40,405 nucleotides of DNA from Siccirubricoccus soli. Lineage in GTDB: Bacteria > Pseudomonadota > Alphaproteobacteria > Acetobacterales > Acetobacteraceae. Below, piece by piece: positions 25,501 through 34,058 of this stretch (the first letter of the stretch is position 1; each line of letters begins with the position of its first letter). A program made the position numbers and the translations under genes. The stretch covers positions 1 through 40,405 of the forward strand of contig NZ_JAMZIK010000138.1 in the NCBI RefSeq assembly GCF_024178315.1. The letters are read 5' to 3'. Below the pieces are notes generated by a model, which was not told the origin of the DNA, ran no database searches, and saw only the letters and a list, made by a program, of their open reading frames with translations.

Positions 25501-27412
25501 TGAGGTCGCTGCCGCCGCTGCCGGTGATGACCTCGCCGAGGCTGCCGCCGGTGAGGGTATCGTCGCCCGCCGTGCCGGCGAGGGCATAGCCGCCGCCAAG
25601 CTCGAGCAGCGTGCCCGCGTAGAAATCCGCCGCGCCGATCGTGACATCCGCATCGCTGCCGCCGAAGCGGGCGACGAAATCCCCCGCGCCCAGCACCCCG
25701 TCCCGGTCGAGGTCCAGCACCAGCCAGCCCCCCGCCGCCTGGCCGGCGACCAGAGCGGGGATCCAGAAGAGCTGATAGGCATCCAGCCCGCCCAGCCATT
25801 GCCGCGGCAGCGACTGGCCGAGGCTGAGGCTGCCCTGCGGGGTGAGCAGGGCGCCGCTGAAGACCAGCGGCCGGGCGATGCCGTCGGCGCCGGTATAGGT
25901 GCCGGCGGTCGCCCCGCTGCCGTCGCTGCGGCCCCAGAAGGCATCGCTGATCCGGATGCGGTCGCCGTCCGCCCGGCTGAAGCCGATGATGCTGTCCATG
26001 GCCGAGAGGCTGGACCAGGCGGCCTCCCCCATCGCCTGCAGCAGCAGGATGTCGGCGCCCGCGCCGCCGATGATGGTGTCGGCGCCCGGCCCCCCCTCGA
26101 TGCTGTCGTCGCCGGCGCCGGCATCCAGGTAATCGTTGCCGGCGCCACCGATCAGCAGGTCGGCCTCCGCGCCGCCATAGAGGGTGTCCTGGCCGGCGCC
26201 ACCATCCAGCGTGTCCTGGCCGGCGCCGCCTACCAGCCAGTCACCGCCCGCCTCGCCGGCCAGGCGGGCATGGCCCTCGCCGCCATCCAGGCTGCCATCG
26301 CCGCCAAGGCCCGCCCGGGTGTCGTTGCCGGCGCAGCCGAGGATGCGGTCCCCGCCGCCGCCGCCCACCAGCCAGTCACCGCCCTCCTCGCCGGCCAGGC
26401 GGTCATGGCCCTCGCCGCCATCCAGGCTGTCATCGCCCGCGCCGCCGGCCAGGCTGTCATCGCCGCCAAGGCCCGCCAGGGTGTCGTTGCCGGCGAAGCC
26501 GAGGATGCGGTCCCCGCCGCCGCCGCCCACCAGGCTGTCCGCACCGATGGTGCCGGTGCTGCTGAAGGTGCCGGCGGCGAAGCTCGCCGCGGTGATGGCG
26601 GCGCCGCCGGTATCGACCCGCGCCGTGAAATCCCCGGCGCCGAGCACGCCGTCGAAATTCAGGTCGGCGAGCAGCCAGCCGCCGGTCGCATCCGGCTGCC
26701 AGTAGAGGGTGTAGGCTTGGCCGCCGCTGCGGTCCGCCAGCGCGATGCCGGCGGCCAGCGTCGCGCGCGTCGGCAGGCTGCCGCCGAAGCCGATGGGCCG
26801 CAGGGGCAGGCCGGTGGCGGCGAAGCTGCCACTGGCGATGGCGAGGATGTCGCCGCCCACGGTCTGGCCGCGGAGGATGAGCAGGTCCCCCTCCGCGGCG
26901 TTGAAATCGGTGATGCGGTCGATGCTGCCGAGGCTGCTCTCCACCACTCCGGTGCCCTGCAGCACGAAGCGATCCGCCCCGCTGCCGCCGGTGAGCACAT
27001 CCTGGCCGGCGCCGCCCAGCAGCGTGTCATCGCCCGCGCCGCCGAGCAGCGTGTCGTTGCCCGCGCCGCCTTGCAGCGCATCCTGCCCGCCGCCGCCTGC
27101 AAGACTGTCGGCATAGGCGCCGCCCACCAGCCTGTCATCGCCGCTGCCGGCGGTGAAATGCAGCTCCTCGATCCCTGTCGCGCTTGTGCCGGCAAGGTCC
27201 GAGACGAGGTGGGGAGCGAGGAGGTAGAGCTCGGTGCCCGTGGTGGCGGCGCTGCGGTCCACCACCGCACGGTCCAGCCCCACCCCACCATCCAGCGCGT
27301 CGAGCCCGGCGCCCGCCAGGAGCGTGTCGTCGCCGGCCAGGCCAAGCAGGGAACCGGCGCCGTCCGTGCCTTGCAGCAGGTCGTTGCCGGGGGTGCCGGT
27401 GACGGTCGCCAT
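22574..27412 (-). CDS. Large RTX calcium-binding protein, type I secretion substrate
   Basis: 1612 residues, very acidic, almost entirely GGxGxDxLx nonapeptide repeats in blocks from residue 5 to about 1540, with no N-terminal signal peptide. The last 60 residues ([11 protein letters not shown], then Leu-rich [13 protein letters not shown]) resemble the C-terminal signal of RTX proteins exported by type I ABC systems. Between blocks are three copies of a long spacer starting LFFVDN/LFYIDD/LFLVDA (near 1035, 1314, 1444), three WGGxDTL modules, and two EF-hand-like loops [12 protein letters not shown] (250-261) and [12 protein letters not shown] (567-578). No protease, lipase or other catalytic domain is visible, so a surface or biofilm matrix role is likely. 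GGAG lies 5 nt before ATG 27412. No secretion genes are nearby. Confidence 0.92.
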   Translation of the reverse strand: MATVTGTPGNDLLQGTDGAGSLLGLAGDDTLLAGAGLDALDGGVGLDRAVVDRSAATTGTELYLLAPHLVSDLAGTSATGIEELHFTAGSGDDRLVGGAYADSLAGGGGQDALQGGAGNDTLLGGAGDDTLLGGAGQDVLTGGSGADRFVLQGTGVVESSLGSIDRITDFNAAEGDLLILRGQTVGGDILAIASGSFAATGLPLRPIGFGGSLPTRATLAAGIALADRSGGQAYTLYWQPDATGGWLLADLNFDGVLGAGDFTARVDTGGAAITAASFAAGTFSSTGTIGADSLVGGGGGDRILGFAGNDTLAGLGGDDSLAGGAGDDSLDGGEGHDRLAGEEGGDWLVGGGGGDRILGCAGNDTRAGLGGDGSLDGGEGHARLAGEAGGDWLVGGAGQDTLDGGAGQDTLYGGAEADLLIGGAGNDYLDAGAGDDSIEGGPGADTIIGGAGADILLLQAMGEAAWSSLSAMDSIIGFSRADGDRIRISDAFWGRSDGSGATAGTYTGADGIARPLVFSGALLTPQGSLSLGQSLPRQWLGGLDAYQLFWIPALVAGQAAGGWLVLDLDRDGVLGAGDFVARFGGSDADVTIGAADFYAGTLLELGGGYALAGTAGDDTLTGGSLGEVITGSGGSDLISGGAGAGNALTYAGLAGPLSVIFTGAYAGTVAKPGGATDRFSFVHALTATSGNDTIDASAAATSFYALTLEGRGGHDRIIGNGTTGIQLSYANSPAAVAVNLALGTATDGWGGTDTLVNIRRVLLGSAFHDTLFGSAFDDVILSGTNGNKTVDGGGGINEYRYAGSGNVTIMLARTSFGSIVESAYALKPGGTDRLANIQVAVGGAGNDSITGSAADERLAGAAGNDTLDGGGGHDTAFYDVLAPGSALPTQGIWLNLTLGIATDQWGGTDTLRNIESAWGSQLSDDMTGLALAGTLTFLRGLAGNDLLRAPYAGSLVTADYAGDPAGIQANLGAGQVRDGWGGVDTLVLIANLRGSDFADSILGSSAANTLIGGAGDDTIDGGAGADRMEGGRGNDLFFVDNAGDVVMELAGEGSDTIIAALAFDLPANAEALLLTESAGATGFIIGNSLGNSFTGNGAANVFDGADGNDTILGLGGSDTLYGGPGDDWLEGGDGDDYLGSYTGADTLLGGAGDDVVLSDADGSFTGSLLLRLDPVTAWTLSFTNAAIFRDSVDGGDGFDRWVDTAANDLLDLRATPGAIVNVERFEGRAGHDAILLALSGSSAILWGGEGNDTLSGTDAPDTLLGEAGEDLLAGQGGRDSLAGGAGQDTVFGGDGNDTLEGGSGADWLIGGAGDDLFYIDDPADRVTERAGEGIDTVMAGVGYALSPEIEVLILASGAGDLFGIGNAGDNRITGNEGNNLILAEEGQDSVFGGAGSDTLLGGDGDDSLAAGAGSDYLFGGAGQDTLDGASGLGETDQLHGGTGNDLFLVDAPEDLVFERPGEGDDTIIADTGGTGYYLPANIEGLVLRGSLVFGVGNALNNTLIGSTAANRLLGGAGDDTLNGMGGNDVLFGEAGADLFIVQAGQGSDVIGDFTPGVDRLQLLGYGVHSLAALLALGTPQGGDLLLSLADGETLTLQGVLPGQLGAGDLLFG
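26232..26528 (-). repeat. Recent tandem duplication inside the RTX gene
   Basis: 26367-26528 (162 bp) and 26232-26366 (135 bp) are near-identical neighbours; the second lacks 27 bp coding one nonapeptide. In protein order the first copy (about 295-348) is regular, whereas the second (about 349-394) has replacements at repeat positions (Phe to Cys, Leu to Arg, two Asp to Gly/Ala). This is a unit duplication with one decaying copy. Confidence 0.85.
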
Positions 27413-27569
27413 GGCTCTCCCACCCGTGGCCGAAGGGGTGGAGGTTCAGTGGCCCGGGACCGCAAGCCTAGGGGCGGAGCGGTTGAGAAAGCCTGAAACC
27501 GCCGCATGCAGGGCGCGCGACATGCCGACCGATGCCGGTCCACGGGCGCGCGGCCGCGATGTCCCTCAG
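27413..27569. other. Upstream region of the RTX gene
   Basis: 157 bp with no gene. It should hold the RTX promoter on the minus strand, but I see no clear -35/-10 pair or operator. Confidence 0.3.
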
Positions 27570-27677
27570 CCTAGAGCATGCTGCGTTCGCTTGCGCGCAC
27601 GCAGCATGTTCTAGGCCGTTGTTTTGCGAGCATCTTCACGCGTTCAGATGCGTCCATCTGAACGCGATCTGCTCTAG
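27570..27677 (-). repeat. Family 3 structured repeat, copy 3
   Basis: 108 bp, inverted relative to copy 1 but with identical ends (CTAGAGCAGATCGC and GCTCTAGG on the minus strand) and linker (GCAAAACAACGGCCTAGA). Hairpin 1 is GCGTTCAGATG/CATCTGAACGC (11 bp, GACG loop). Hairpin 2 is AGAGCATGCTGCGT/ACGCAGCATGTTCT (14 bp, one wobble). Both arms differ from copy 1 while remaining complementary. Confidence 0.8.
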
Positions 27678-27722
27678 CGCGCCGCCGCCACGCCAACCCT
27701 GGGCGCGGTACCCGGCGGCGCG
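27678..27722. repeat. 10-bp inverted repeat
   Basis: CGCGCCGCCG (27678-27687) and CGGCGGCGCG (27713-27722) are perfectly complementary around a 25-nt loop, directly abutting family 3 copy 3. It may be part of a larger folded region. Confidence 0.4.
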
Positions 27723-27788
27723 ATATGCCGGCCGCGGCGGATCCGGGACGCCCGGCACCTTGCGCAATGACCAGCCTTGACCGGCAGG

Positions 27789-27804
27789 ACCCGCGGGGGC
27801 GGGT
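27789..27804 (-). terminator. Hairpin after VOC gene
   Basis: ACCCGC/GCGGGT with GGGG loop, 1 bp beyond the stop of the VOC gene at 27806. Confidence 0.5.
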
Positions 27805-27805
27805 G

Positions 27806-28177
27806 TCAGCCGCGCGGGAAGGTGGCCGCCTCCAGCCGGTTGCCGTCCGGGTCCAGGATGAAGGCGGCGTAGTAGCCCGTCATCGCCGCGGCGCGCGGGC
27901 CGGGGGCGCCGTCATCCCGGCCGCCCGCCGCCAGGGCGGCGGCGTGGAATGCCCGCACCGCCGCCTCATCCGGCGCGCGGAGGCAGAGATGGTGGCCGGT
28001 GCCGGCCGGCGCCGCATGCCCCTCGCGCAGATTGAGCCACAGCTCCGGATAGCGCTTCCCGTAGCCGAGCTGGCGCGGCCGCTCCACCAGCCTGGCGAGG
28101 CCGAGCGGGCGGAGGACCGCATCGTAGAAGCCGCCGAGCGCCAGGGTGCTGACCGGGATGGAGACGTGGTCGATCAC
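27806..28177 (-). CDS. VOC superfamily protein (glyoxalase-like)
   Basis: 123 residues from GTG 28177. One vicinal oxygen chelate module pair: MIDHVSIPVSTLALGGFYDAVL at the start (about 1-22), HHLCLRAPDEAAVRAFHAA in the middle, and AAFILDPDGNRLEA at the end with the family DPDGN turn. Possible metal ligands are His4, His62 and the Glu in NRLEA. Enzyme activity is unknown; VOC proteins include glyoxalases, dioxygenases and resistance proteins. It starts 10 bp after the TIGR02302 gene stop with GAGG 8 nt upstream, so it is probably the last gene of the lysA unit. Confidence 0.85.
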   Translation of the reverse strand: MIDHVSIPVSTLALGGFYDAVLRPLGLARLVERPRQLGYGKRYPELWLNLREGHAAPAGTGHHLCLRAPDEAAVRAFHAAALAAGGRDDGAPGPRAAAMTGYYAAFILDPDGNRLEAATFPRG

Positions 28178-28187
28178 GGCCGCCGCC

Positions 28188-30791
28188 TCAGAACCGCTTC
28201 AGCAGCCGGTCGATATAGTCCAGCTCCTCGGCCGGGCGCTCGCGCTCGGCGCCGCGGCGGCGCAGCTCCTCCTGCAGCCGGCGGGTGCGGAGCAGCTCGG
28301 CCTCCTCCGGCACCCGGGTATCGGCGCCGTTGTCGGCGGTGCCGTTCACGTCGCGGGTGCGGCGGCCGAGCGGGTCGCGCCCCTCGCCCTGGCCCTGCGC
28401 CTGGTCCTGGCCCTCGCCGCCGCCCGGCTGGTCGCCCGCCATGTCCTGCGGGTCCCCGTCCTCGTCGCCCTGCTGGGCGCCCTGGCCGAATTGGCGCTGC
28501 ATGCTCTGCGCCATCTGCCGCCCGCCCTCCTGCAGGGCGCGCAGCGCGCGCTGCTGCGCCTCCCGCGGATCGGCGCCGCCGCGCAGCTGCTCCTGCGCCT
28601 CGCGCATCGCCTGGTCGGCGCGGCCAAGGCCTTCCGGAATCTCCCCGGTCAGGTCGCCGAATTGCTGCATGAGCTCACCCAGCGCGCGGCGCAGGGCGCG
28701 CTGGCGGCGGCCATCCTGCTCGGTCTCTGCCTGGGCCTCCGGGCCGCGCTGCGGCGGCTCCTGGGCTTGTGGCGGCTCCGGCGGCCAGCGCAGGCTGGGC
28801 AGGGGGCGCTGCAGCTGGCGCTGGCGCTGGGCCCGCTCCCGCTCCTCGCCCTCGGCGCGCTGGTGGCTGCGGTCCAGCATGTCCGACTGGCGGCGGACCA
28901 TGTCCTGCACCACGCCCATCTGCTGCTGGCCGCGCTCCCGGCGCTGCTGCCGCTCGGCGCTCTCGCTGCGGCTGGTGCGGCCCTCCTCCAGCGCCTTCAG
29001 CATCTCCTCGAGTTCCGCCAGCTCACGCTTTGCATCCTCGGTGCGGCCCTCGCGCGCCGCCTCCTCCATGCGGCGGGTGCGGCGGTCCATCTCCCGCTGA
29101 TCCATCAGGCGGGATTGCGGATCGAAGGGGATGGCCTCGGCATTCTCGCGCTGCAGCCGCTCGGCCAGCGCCTCCAGGTGCTGGCGGATGGCGTCGCGCA
29201 GCTCCTGGATCCGGCGCTCGATCTCGGCCCGCTGCTCGGCCTGGGCGGGGTCGTCGCGCGGCATCTGCTCGGCCTGCTCCAGCGCCTCCCGCAGCGCCTC
29301 CCGCGCCTGCTGCAGGGCGCGCAGCGTCCTGCCGTCCCGGCCTTCCTCCAGCGCCAGGGCGGTCTCCCAGAGGATGTCCTGCACCTCGCCCACCGCCTCC
29401 GCCCGCCGGTCGAAGGCGAGGCGGGAGCGGGCGCTGCGCAGCGCCAGATAGGTGGCGGTGTCATGCTCGAAGGCCTCGGGGGCCTGGGCGATCGCTTCCA
29501 GCTCCTGCCGCGCCGGGGTGCGGCGGTTCGGGTCCAGGGAGAGCTGGCGGCGCAGCGCGATCAGCCGCTTCGCCACCGGGTGGTTGAAGCTGCGCTCCGG
29601 CAGGGCGAGGGTGGCGGGCTCCGACATGCCCTCCTGCCCCGCCCCATCGCGGGCGACGAGCTTCGCCTCCACCTCCAGCCCCGCCCAGGGATGCGCGGAA
29701 AGGTCCGGCTGGCCGGCGCCGCGGGCGGATTTCGGCAGCCCGCCGGGCAGCGGCAGATCCAGCACCAACGGCGCGGCGCCCGGGCGGGCCACCAGGCGCA
29801 GCTCGGCGCGCAGCCCGGCCAGGCCCCAATCATCCTCCGCCCGCCAGGGCAGGCGGGTGGCAAGGCCGCGCTGGGCGCGGCCCGGCGGCTCGGCGAAGGC
29901 GACGCTGGGCGGGGCATCGGCCTGGACCGAAAGGCTCCACTGCACCAGCTCCGACCCGTTGCGGCGGATGGCAATGGGTTGGCCGGCGGTGAGCATGGTC
30001 TCGGCAGTGAAGCTGCCGCCATCCAGGGCGCGGAAGGGCTGGGTGCCGGCGCCGGTGACCAGCTCCGGCGCCGCGAGGCCCATGCCGCCGGAGAGCGAGA
30101 CCTGCAGCTTGCTGCCGGCGGGCACGGTGGCGGCGCCGCCATTCGGGTCGAGGAAGATGGGCGCGGCGCCGGTATAGGCGGGCGGCGTCACCCAGGCCTC
30201 CAGCTTCAGCCCGGGCGCCGGCGGCAGCCCGGCCCAGCTCGGCTGGAAGGCGCGCAGCAGCAGGCGCGGCGCATCGGCGCCGGCGATGACCAGCGCCGCC
30301 ACCAGCCCCAGCAACACGGCGGCGCGGAGGGCGCGGGGGTCGCGGGCCGGCAGGCCGGGGCGGGGCGCGCGGAGCGTCAGCCGGCCAAGGGCGGCGGCGG
30401 CTCGCTGCCGGTGCACCTGCCAGAGGGCGAAGGCCGTCGGGTCATCCCCGGCCGGGCGGTCCGAGAGGGCGGCGAGGGGGCGGTGGCGGAGGCCGGAATC
30501 CCGTTCCAGCCGGCGCTCCGCCCCGGCCTCATCCGGCCAGGCCAGACCATGGAAGCCGCGCCAGAGCAGGAAGCCGAGGCCGGCGCCGAAGCCGGCCAGC
30601 AGCAGCAGGTGCAGCCAGGGCGGCAGCCGCGCCGGCACGTCCAGCAGGGCGAGGATGGCGAAGAGCCCGAGCAGGCCGAGCGGCGGCCAGGCGCGGGGCC
30701 AGAGGGTTTCCCACCACAGGGCAAGGCGGGCGAGGCGGCGCTGTCGCCGCAACCTGCCGCCAAGGGCGCCCGGAAGCGGGTCTGGCTGCAT
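28188..30791 (-). CDS. TIGR02302 family (DUF4175) membrane protein
   Basis: 867 residues. Three membrane segments lie in the first 175 residues (two near 37-52 and 60-80, one near 157-172). A beta-rich periplasmic-type region follows (to about 400), with PPAYTGAAPIFLDP and other family stretches. The second half is a long charged coiled coil, rich in Glu/Arg/Gln, with a Gln/Gly/Asp-rich low-complexity stretch near 760-810, ending ELDYIDRLLKRF. The family has no established function, but its position directly after lysA is conserved in alphaproteobacteria. The ATG overlaps the lysA TGA by one base (TGATG). Repetitive codons explain the long open frames on the opposite strand. Confidence 0.9.
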   Translation of the reverse strand: MQPDPLPGALGGRLRRQRRLARLALWWETLWPRAWPPLGLLGLFAILALLDVPARLPPWLHLLLLAGFGAGLGFLLWRGFHGLAWPDEAGAERRLERDSGLRHRPLAALSDRPAGDDPTAFALWQVHRQRAAAALGRLTLRAPRPGLPARDPRALRAAVLLGLVAALVIAGADAPRLLLRAFQPSWAGLPPAPGLKLEAWVTPPAYTGAAPIFLDPNGGAATVPAGSKLQVSLSGGMGLAAPELVTGAGTQPFRALDGGSFTAETMLTAGQPIAIRRNGSELVQWSLSVQADAPPSVAFAEPPGRAQRGLATRLPWRAEDDWGLAGLRAELRLVARPGAAPLVLDLPLPGGLPKSARGAGQPDLSAHPWAGLEVEAKLVARDGAGQEGMSEPATLALPERSFNHPVAKRLIALRRQLSLDPNRRTPARQELEAIAQAPEAFEHDTATYLALRSARSRLAFDRRAEAVGEVQDILWETALALEEGRDGRTLRALQQAREALREALEQAEQMPRDDPAQAEQRAEIERRIQELRDAIRQHLEALAERLQRENAEAIPFDPQSRLMDQREMDRRTRRMEEAAREGRTEDAKRELAELEEMLKALEEGRTSRSESAERQQRRERGQQQMGVVQDMVRRQSDMLDRSHQRAEGEERERAQRQRQLQRPLPSLRWPPEPPQAQEPPQRGPEAQAETEQDGRRQRALRRALGELMQQFGDLTGEIPEGLGRADQAMREAQEQLRGGADPREAQQRALRALQEGGRQMAQSMQRQFGQGAQQGDEDGDPQDMAGDQPGGGEGQDQAQGQGEGRDPLGRRTRDVNGTADNGADTRVPEEAELLRTRRLQEELRRRGAERERPAEELDYIDRLLKRF

Positions 30792-32134
30792 CAATCGCTC
30801 TCCCAGGGGGGCAGGCGCTGGCCGGCGAGCAGCGCCTCCTGGCTCTGCCGGTCCCGCACCACCGCGAAGCGGGCGCCGTCCACCATGACCTCCGCGGCCA
30901 GGGGGCGCATGTTGTAGGTGCTGCTCATCACCGCGCCGTAGCCCCCTGCATCGAGGAGGGCGACGAGCGCCCCCGGGTGGAGAGATGGCAACGCCCGGCC
31001 CCGGGTGAAAGTGTCCCCGGTCTCACAGACCGGACCCACGACATCGGCGGGAGAGAGGGGGGAGGCCGCCGCGGCCGCCGAGACCGGCAGGATCCCGTGC
31101 CACGCCTCGTACATCGCCGGGCGGATCAGGTCGTTCATCGCGGCGTCGAGCACGAGGAAGCGGCGGGAGGGGGTCTGCTTCTGCAGCACCACGGAGGCGA
31201 GCAGCACCCCGGCGGGACCCGCGATCCAGCGCCCCGGCTCCAGCATCACCGGCAGGCCGAGCGGGCCGATCGTGGATTTGATGGCGCCGGCCAGCGCCTC
31301 CGGCAGCGGGGCGGGCTCGTCCCGGTAGGGGATGCCGAGGCCGCCGCCGCAATCGATGTGCAGGACCGGCAGGCCCCGGGCCAGCAGCTCCTGCGCCAGC
31401 TCCGCCAGCCGGGCATAGGCGGCGCGGTAGGCGGCCATGCCGCTGGTGATCTGGCTGCCGATATGGGTGGCGAGGCCGACCGGCGCGAGGCCGGGCATGA
31501 TGGCCAGCCTGGCATAGAGGGCGGGAGCCTGGTCGATGCCGATGCCGAATTTGTTCTCCGAGCGGCCGGTGGTGATCTTGGCGTGGGTCCGGGCATCCAC
31601 ATCCGGGTTCACCCGGAGGGCGACCCGGGCGGTGCGGCCGAGCGAGGCGGCGAGGGCGGACAGCATCTCCGCCTCCTCCACGCTCTCGAGGTTGATCTGG
31701 GCGATATCCTCGGCGAGGGCCAGGCGCAGCTCCCGCTCCGTCTTGCCGACGCCGGAGAAGACGATGGCGGAGGCCGGGATGCCGGCGGCGCGGGCGGCGC
31801 GCAGCTCGCCCTCCGAGACCACATCGGCGCCGAGCCCCTCAGCCGCCAGCACATGCAGCACGGCGAGGTTGCTGTTCGCCTTGACCGCGTAATGGATGCT
31901 GGCGCGGAGGCCGGCCTCGGCCAGGGCCCGTTTCAGGGCGCGGGCGCGGCGGCGGAGGGTGCCGGCGGAATAGACCCAGGTCGGAGTGCCAACGACCTCG
32001 GCGATGCGGGCGAGCGGCACCTCCTCCACCAGCAACCCGTCCTGGGCGTGGAGGCTGAGGGCGGGGCGGGCGGCGATCAGCTCGGCGAAGCCGGGATCGG
32101 GCGTTTCGGCGGAGAGCGGGAGAGGAGAGGCCAT
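30791..32134 (-). CDS. lysA: Diaminopimelate decarboxylase
   Basis: 447 residues. The PLP-dependent enzyme makes L-lysine from meso-diaminopimelate, the last step of lysine synthesis. The PLP lysine is Lys85 in HYAVKANSN; ENKFGI, HIDCGGGLGIPY, EPGRWIAGPAG and PVCETGD (substrate-binding Cys from the partner subunit) follow in the family order, and Tyr near the end lies in YGAVMSSTYNMRP. ATG 32134 starts the protein with MASPLPLS; a much longer open frame upstream lacks family features. It is upstream of, and coupled to, the TIGR02302 gene. Confidence 0.95.
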   Translation of the reverse strand: MASPLPLSAETPDPGFAELIAARPALSLHAQDGLLVEEVPLARIAEVVGTPTWVYSAGTLRRRARALKRALAEAGLRASIHYAVKANSNLAVLHVLAAEGLGADVVSEGELRAARAAGIPASAIVFSGVGKTERELRLALAEDIAQINLESVEEAEMLSALAASLGRTARVALRVNPDVDARTHAKITTGRSENKFGIGIDQAPALYARLAIMPGLAPVGLATHIGSQITSGMAAYRAAYARLAELAQELLARGLPVLHIDCGGGLGIPYRDEPAPLPEALAGAIKSTIGPLGLPVMLEPGRWIAGPAGVLLASVVLQKQTPSRRFLVLDAAMNDLIRPAMYEAWHGILPVSAAAAASPLSPADVVGPVCETGDTFTRGRALPSLHPGALVALLDAGGYGAVMSSTYNMRPLAAEVMVDGARFAVVRDRQSQEALLAGQRLPPWESD

Positions 32135-32454
32135 CCCGCCATTGTGCGGCGCGGGAGGGGGTGGGGACAAGCGGAGCGTGGCGGCGCCGGGGGCGGCCCA
32201 GGGCCGCAGGCGCGGCATTGCGAAGCCGGGGCTCGCCCGGGGATGCGCTACGGGCAGCGCGGCCCGGCCTTCGCGCCCTTCGGCGGGAGGCGGCGCCGGT
32301 CGGGGCGATGCCCGTCCGGGCAGGGCGGGGCTTGGCAAGGCCCGCCCCGGTGCAAGGATGGTGCCGAGGCGGTCGATTCAGCCACTGCCGCCCCGCTTGA
32401 CCGCGCCCGGCGCGGGGGCGAGCCTTGCCGCGGAACGTCCCGGGATGAGAGCGC
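32135..32454. other. 320-bp divergent intergenic region lysA / CoA-transferase
   Basis: No gene supported. It holds a hairpin at 32323-32347 (GGGCGGGGCTT/AAGGCCCGCCC, GGC loop, one mismatch) preceded by GCCCGTCCGGGC. As the flanking genes diverge, a terminator is not expected here, so a leader structure or small RNA end is possible. TTGACC near 32397 resembles a -35, but no fitting -10 follows. Confidence 0.35.
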
Positions 32455-33591
32455 ATGTTGCCGCTGGAAGGCGTGAAGGTTGTCGAGATCGGCCAGAACC
32501 TGGCCGGACCCTATGCCAGCGAGATCCTCGGCATGCTGGGGGCGGAGGTGGTGAAGATCGAGCGGCCGGAGGGCGACGACGCGCGCGGCTGGGGGCCGCC
32601 CTTCCATGCCGGCATCGCCACCAGCTTCCACGCGGTGAACCGCAACAAGCGCAGCATCGCGCTGGATTTGAAGGACAAGGCGGCCTGCGACTGGCTGCGC
32701 GGTTTCATCGGCACGCGGGACATCTTCATCCAGAACATGCGGCCGGGCTCGCTGGAAGCCTTCGGACTGGGGGCGGAGGCGCTGCGGGCGGCGAACCCGA
32801 AGCTGATCTACTGCTCCCTGCACGCCTTCGGCGCCAAGGGGCCGCTGGCGCTGAAGCCGGGCTATGAGCCGATCGTGCAGGCCTTCACCGGCATGTTCAG
32901 CGTGAACGGCTCGGCCGAGGCGCCGCCCGCCCGCGTCGGCATGCAGGTGCTGGATCTCGGCACCGGCGTCTGGGCGGCGCTGGGCTGCCTCGCCGCGCTG
33001 CAAAGGCGGCACCTGACGGGGGAGGGGGGCGTGGTGGACACCTCGCTCTTCGAGACCGGCCTCGGCTGGATGGCGCAGCATTTCTGCGGCTATTTCGTCA
33101 GCGGGCGGCAGCCGCCGCGGCACCGCAGCGGCAACCCGAAGCTGATCGTCTTCCAGGCCTTCGACACGTTGGACGGCGAGATCGTGGTGGCCGCCGCCAA
33201 TGACCGGCTCTTCGCCAAGATGACTTCGGTGTTGGGTCACCCGGAATGGGGCGCCGATCCGCGCTTCAAGACCAATGCCGACCGCATCGCCCACCGCGAG
33301 ATCCTGCTGCCGCTGCTGGAAGGCGAGATGCGTAAGCGCAGCAGCGCGGATTGGGCGGAGGCGCTGGAGGCGGCGGGGATTCCCTGCTCCCCGATCCACG
33401 ACCTGGCGGGGGTGGAGGCGCATCCGCAGACCGCGGCGCTCGACATCATCCAGGAGATGCCGGGCTACGGTCTGCGCGGGATCGGCCTGCCGGTGAGCTT
33501 CGACGGCGCGCGGCCGGCAACGCGCCAGGGCGCGCCGGCGCTGGGCGAGGCGAATGCGGAATTCGGCGCGCCGGTGCCGAAGAAGGGCTGA
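32455..33591 (+). CDS. Class III CoA-transferase (CaiB/BaiF family)
   Basis: 378 residues. The opening LEGVKVVEIGQNLAGPYASEILGMLGAEVVKIE-type region (4-35), NRNKRSIALDLK and the central VLDLGTGVWAALG with candidate catalytic Asp167 fit family III CoA-transferases, which move CoA between carboxylic acids through an aspartyl-CoA mixed anhydride. The end IHDLAGVEAHPQTAA is also typical. The acid substrate is not evident. It starts the plus-strand accessory region and has no obvious operon partner; divergence from lysA is probably incidental. Confidence 0.93.
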   Translation: MLPLEGVKVVEIGQNLAGPYASEILGMLGAEVVKIERPEGDDARGWGPPFHAGIATSFHAVNRNKRSIALDLKDKAACDWLRGFIGTRDIFIQNMRPGSLEAFGLGAEALRAANPKLIYCSLHAFGAKGPLALKPGYEPIVQAFTGMFSVNGSAEAPPARVGMQVLDLGTGVWAALGCLAALQRRHLTGEGGVVDTSLFETGLGWMAQHFCGYFVSGRQPPRHRSGNPKLIVFQAFDTLDGEIVVAAANDRLFAKMTSVLGHPEWGADPRFKTNADRIAHREILLPLLEGEMRKRSSADWAEALEAAGIPCSPIHDLAGVEAHPQTAALDIIQEMPGYGLRGIGLPVSFDGARPATRQGAPALGEANAEFGAPVPKKG

Positions 33592-33692
33592 CGGAACGCC
33601 GCGTTGGGCCGTGCGCCTGCCAAGTGGCTTGCGCTCCGCCGCCGCTGCGTCCAGAACGGCGCCGCACCGGATAGTTGTGGGCGGCGGCGACC

Positions 33693-34058
33693 ATGCGACA
33701 CCTGATCCCGCTGGCTGGCCTCATGCTGCTGCCGCCCGGCCCGGTGCGATCGCAACCGCTGCCGGACCGGCAGCCCGGCCTGTTCCGGGTGGTGAACGCC
33801 ACCGACCAGGACGGCATGCAATTCTACCTCGTCCGCCCGGGCGAGGCCTGGGGGAACAGCCGCATCGGCCATCCCCTGGCGCCCGGTGCGGCGCTGACCC
33901 TGCGGGCGAGCCCCGCCAGCGGCTGCAAGGTGAATCTGCGGCTGGTGCTGGCGGATGGGCAGGAAGTGGGCGCTCGGGACCATGACATCTGCGCGCTGCC
34001 CACGGTCACCCTGCACCGCCCGGGCCTGCCGCCTCCGGCGCGCGGGCGCCTGGCCTGA
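33693..34058 (+). CDS. Small secreted protein, domain copy A
   Basis: 121 residues from ATG 33693. A signal peptide is likely: MRHLIPLAGLMLLPPGPVRS, with cleavage before QPLPD. The mature part is one domain: FRVVNATDQDGMQFYLV, GNSRIGHPLAPGAALTLRA, GCKVNLRLVLADGQE, DHDICALPTVTL, with two cysteines that probably form a disulfide. The next gene encodes the same domain, so these are tandem paralogues. TGATG links the two: its stop overlaps the next ATG. No named family is recognised. A role in the periplasm is inferred from the signal and cysteines. Confidence 0.75.
   Translation: MRHLIPLAGLMLLPPGPVRSQPLPDRQPGLFRVVNATDQDGMQFYLVRPGEAWGNSRIGHPLAPGAALTLRASPASGCKVNLRLVLADGQEVGARDHDICALPTVTLHRPGLPPPARGRLA

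Noticed and set aside
22800-27400. Regular short repeats that could suggest a CRISPR array
   Set aside because: Period is 27 bp in coding frame, giving calcium-binding nonapeptides; there are no unique spacers and no cas genes.
24794-27496. 900-codon open frame on the plus strand over the RTX gene
   Set aside because: Complement of repetitive GGxGxD codons; Ala/Gly/Val repeats only mirror the RTX repeat.
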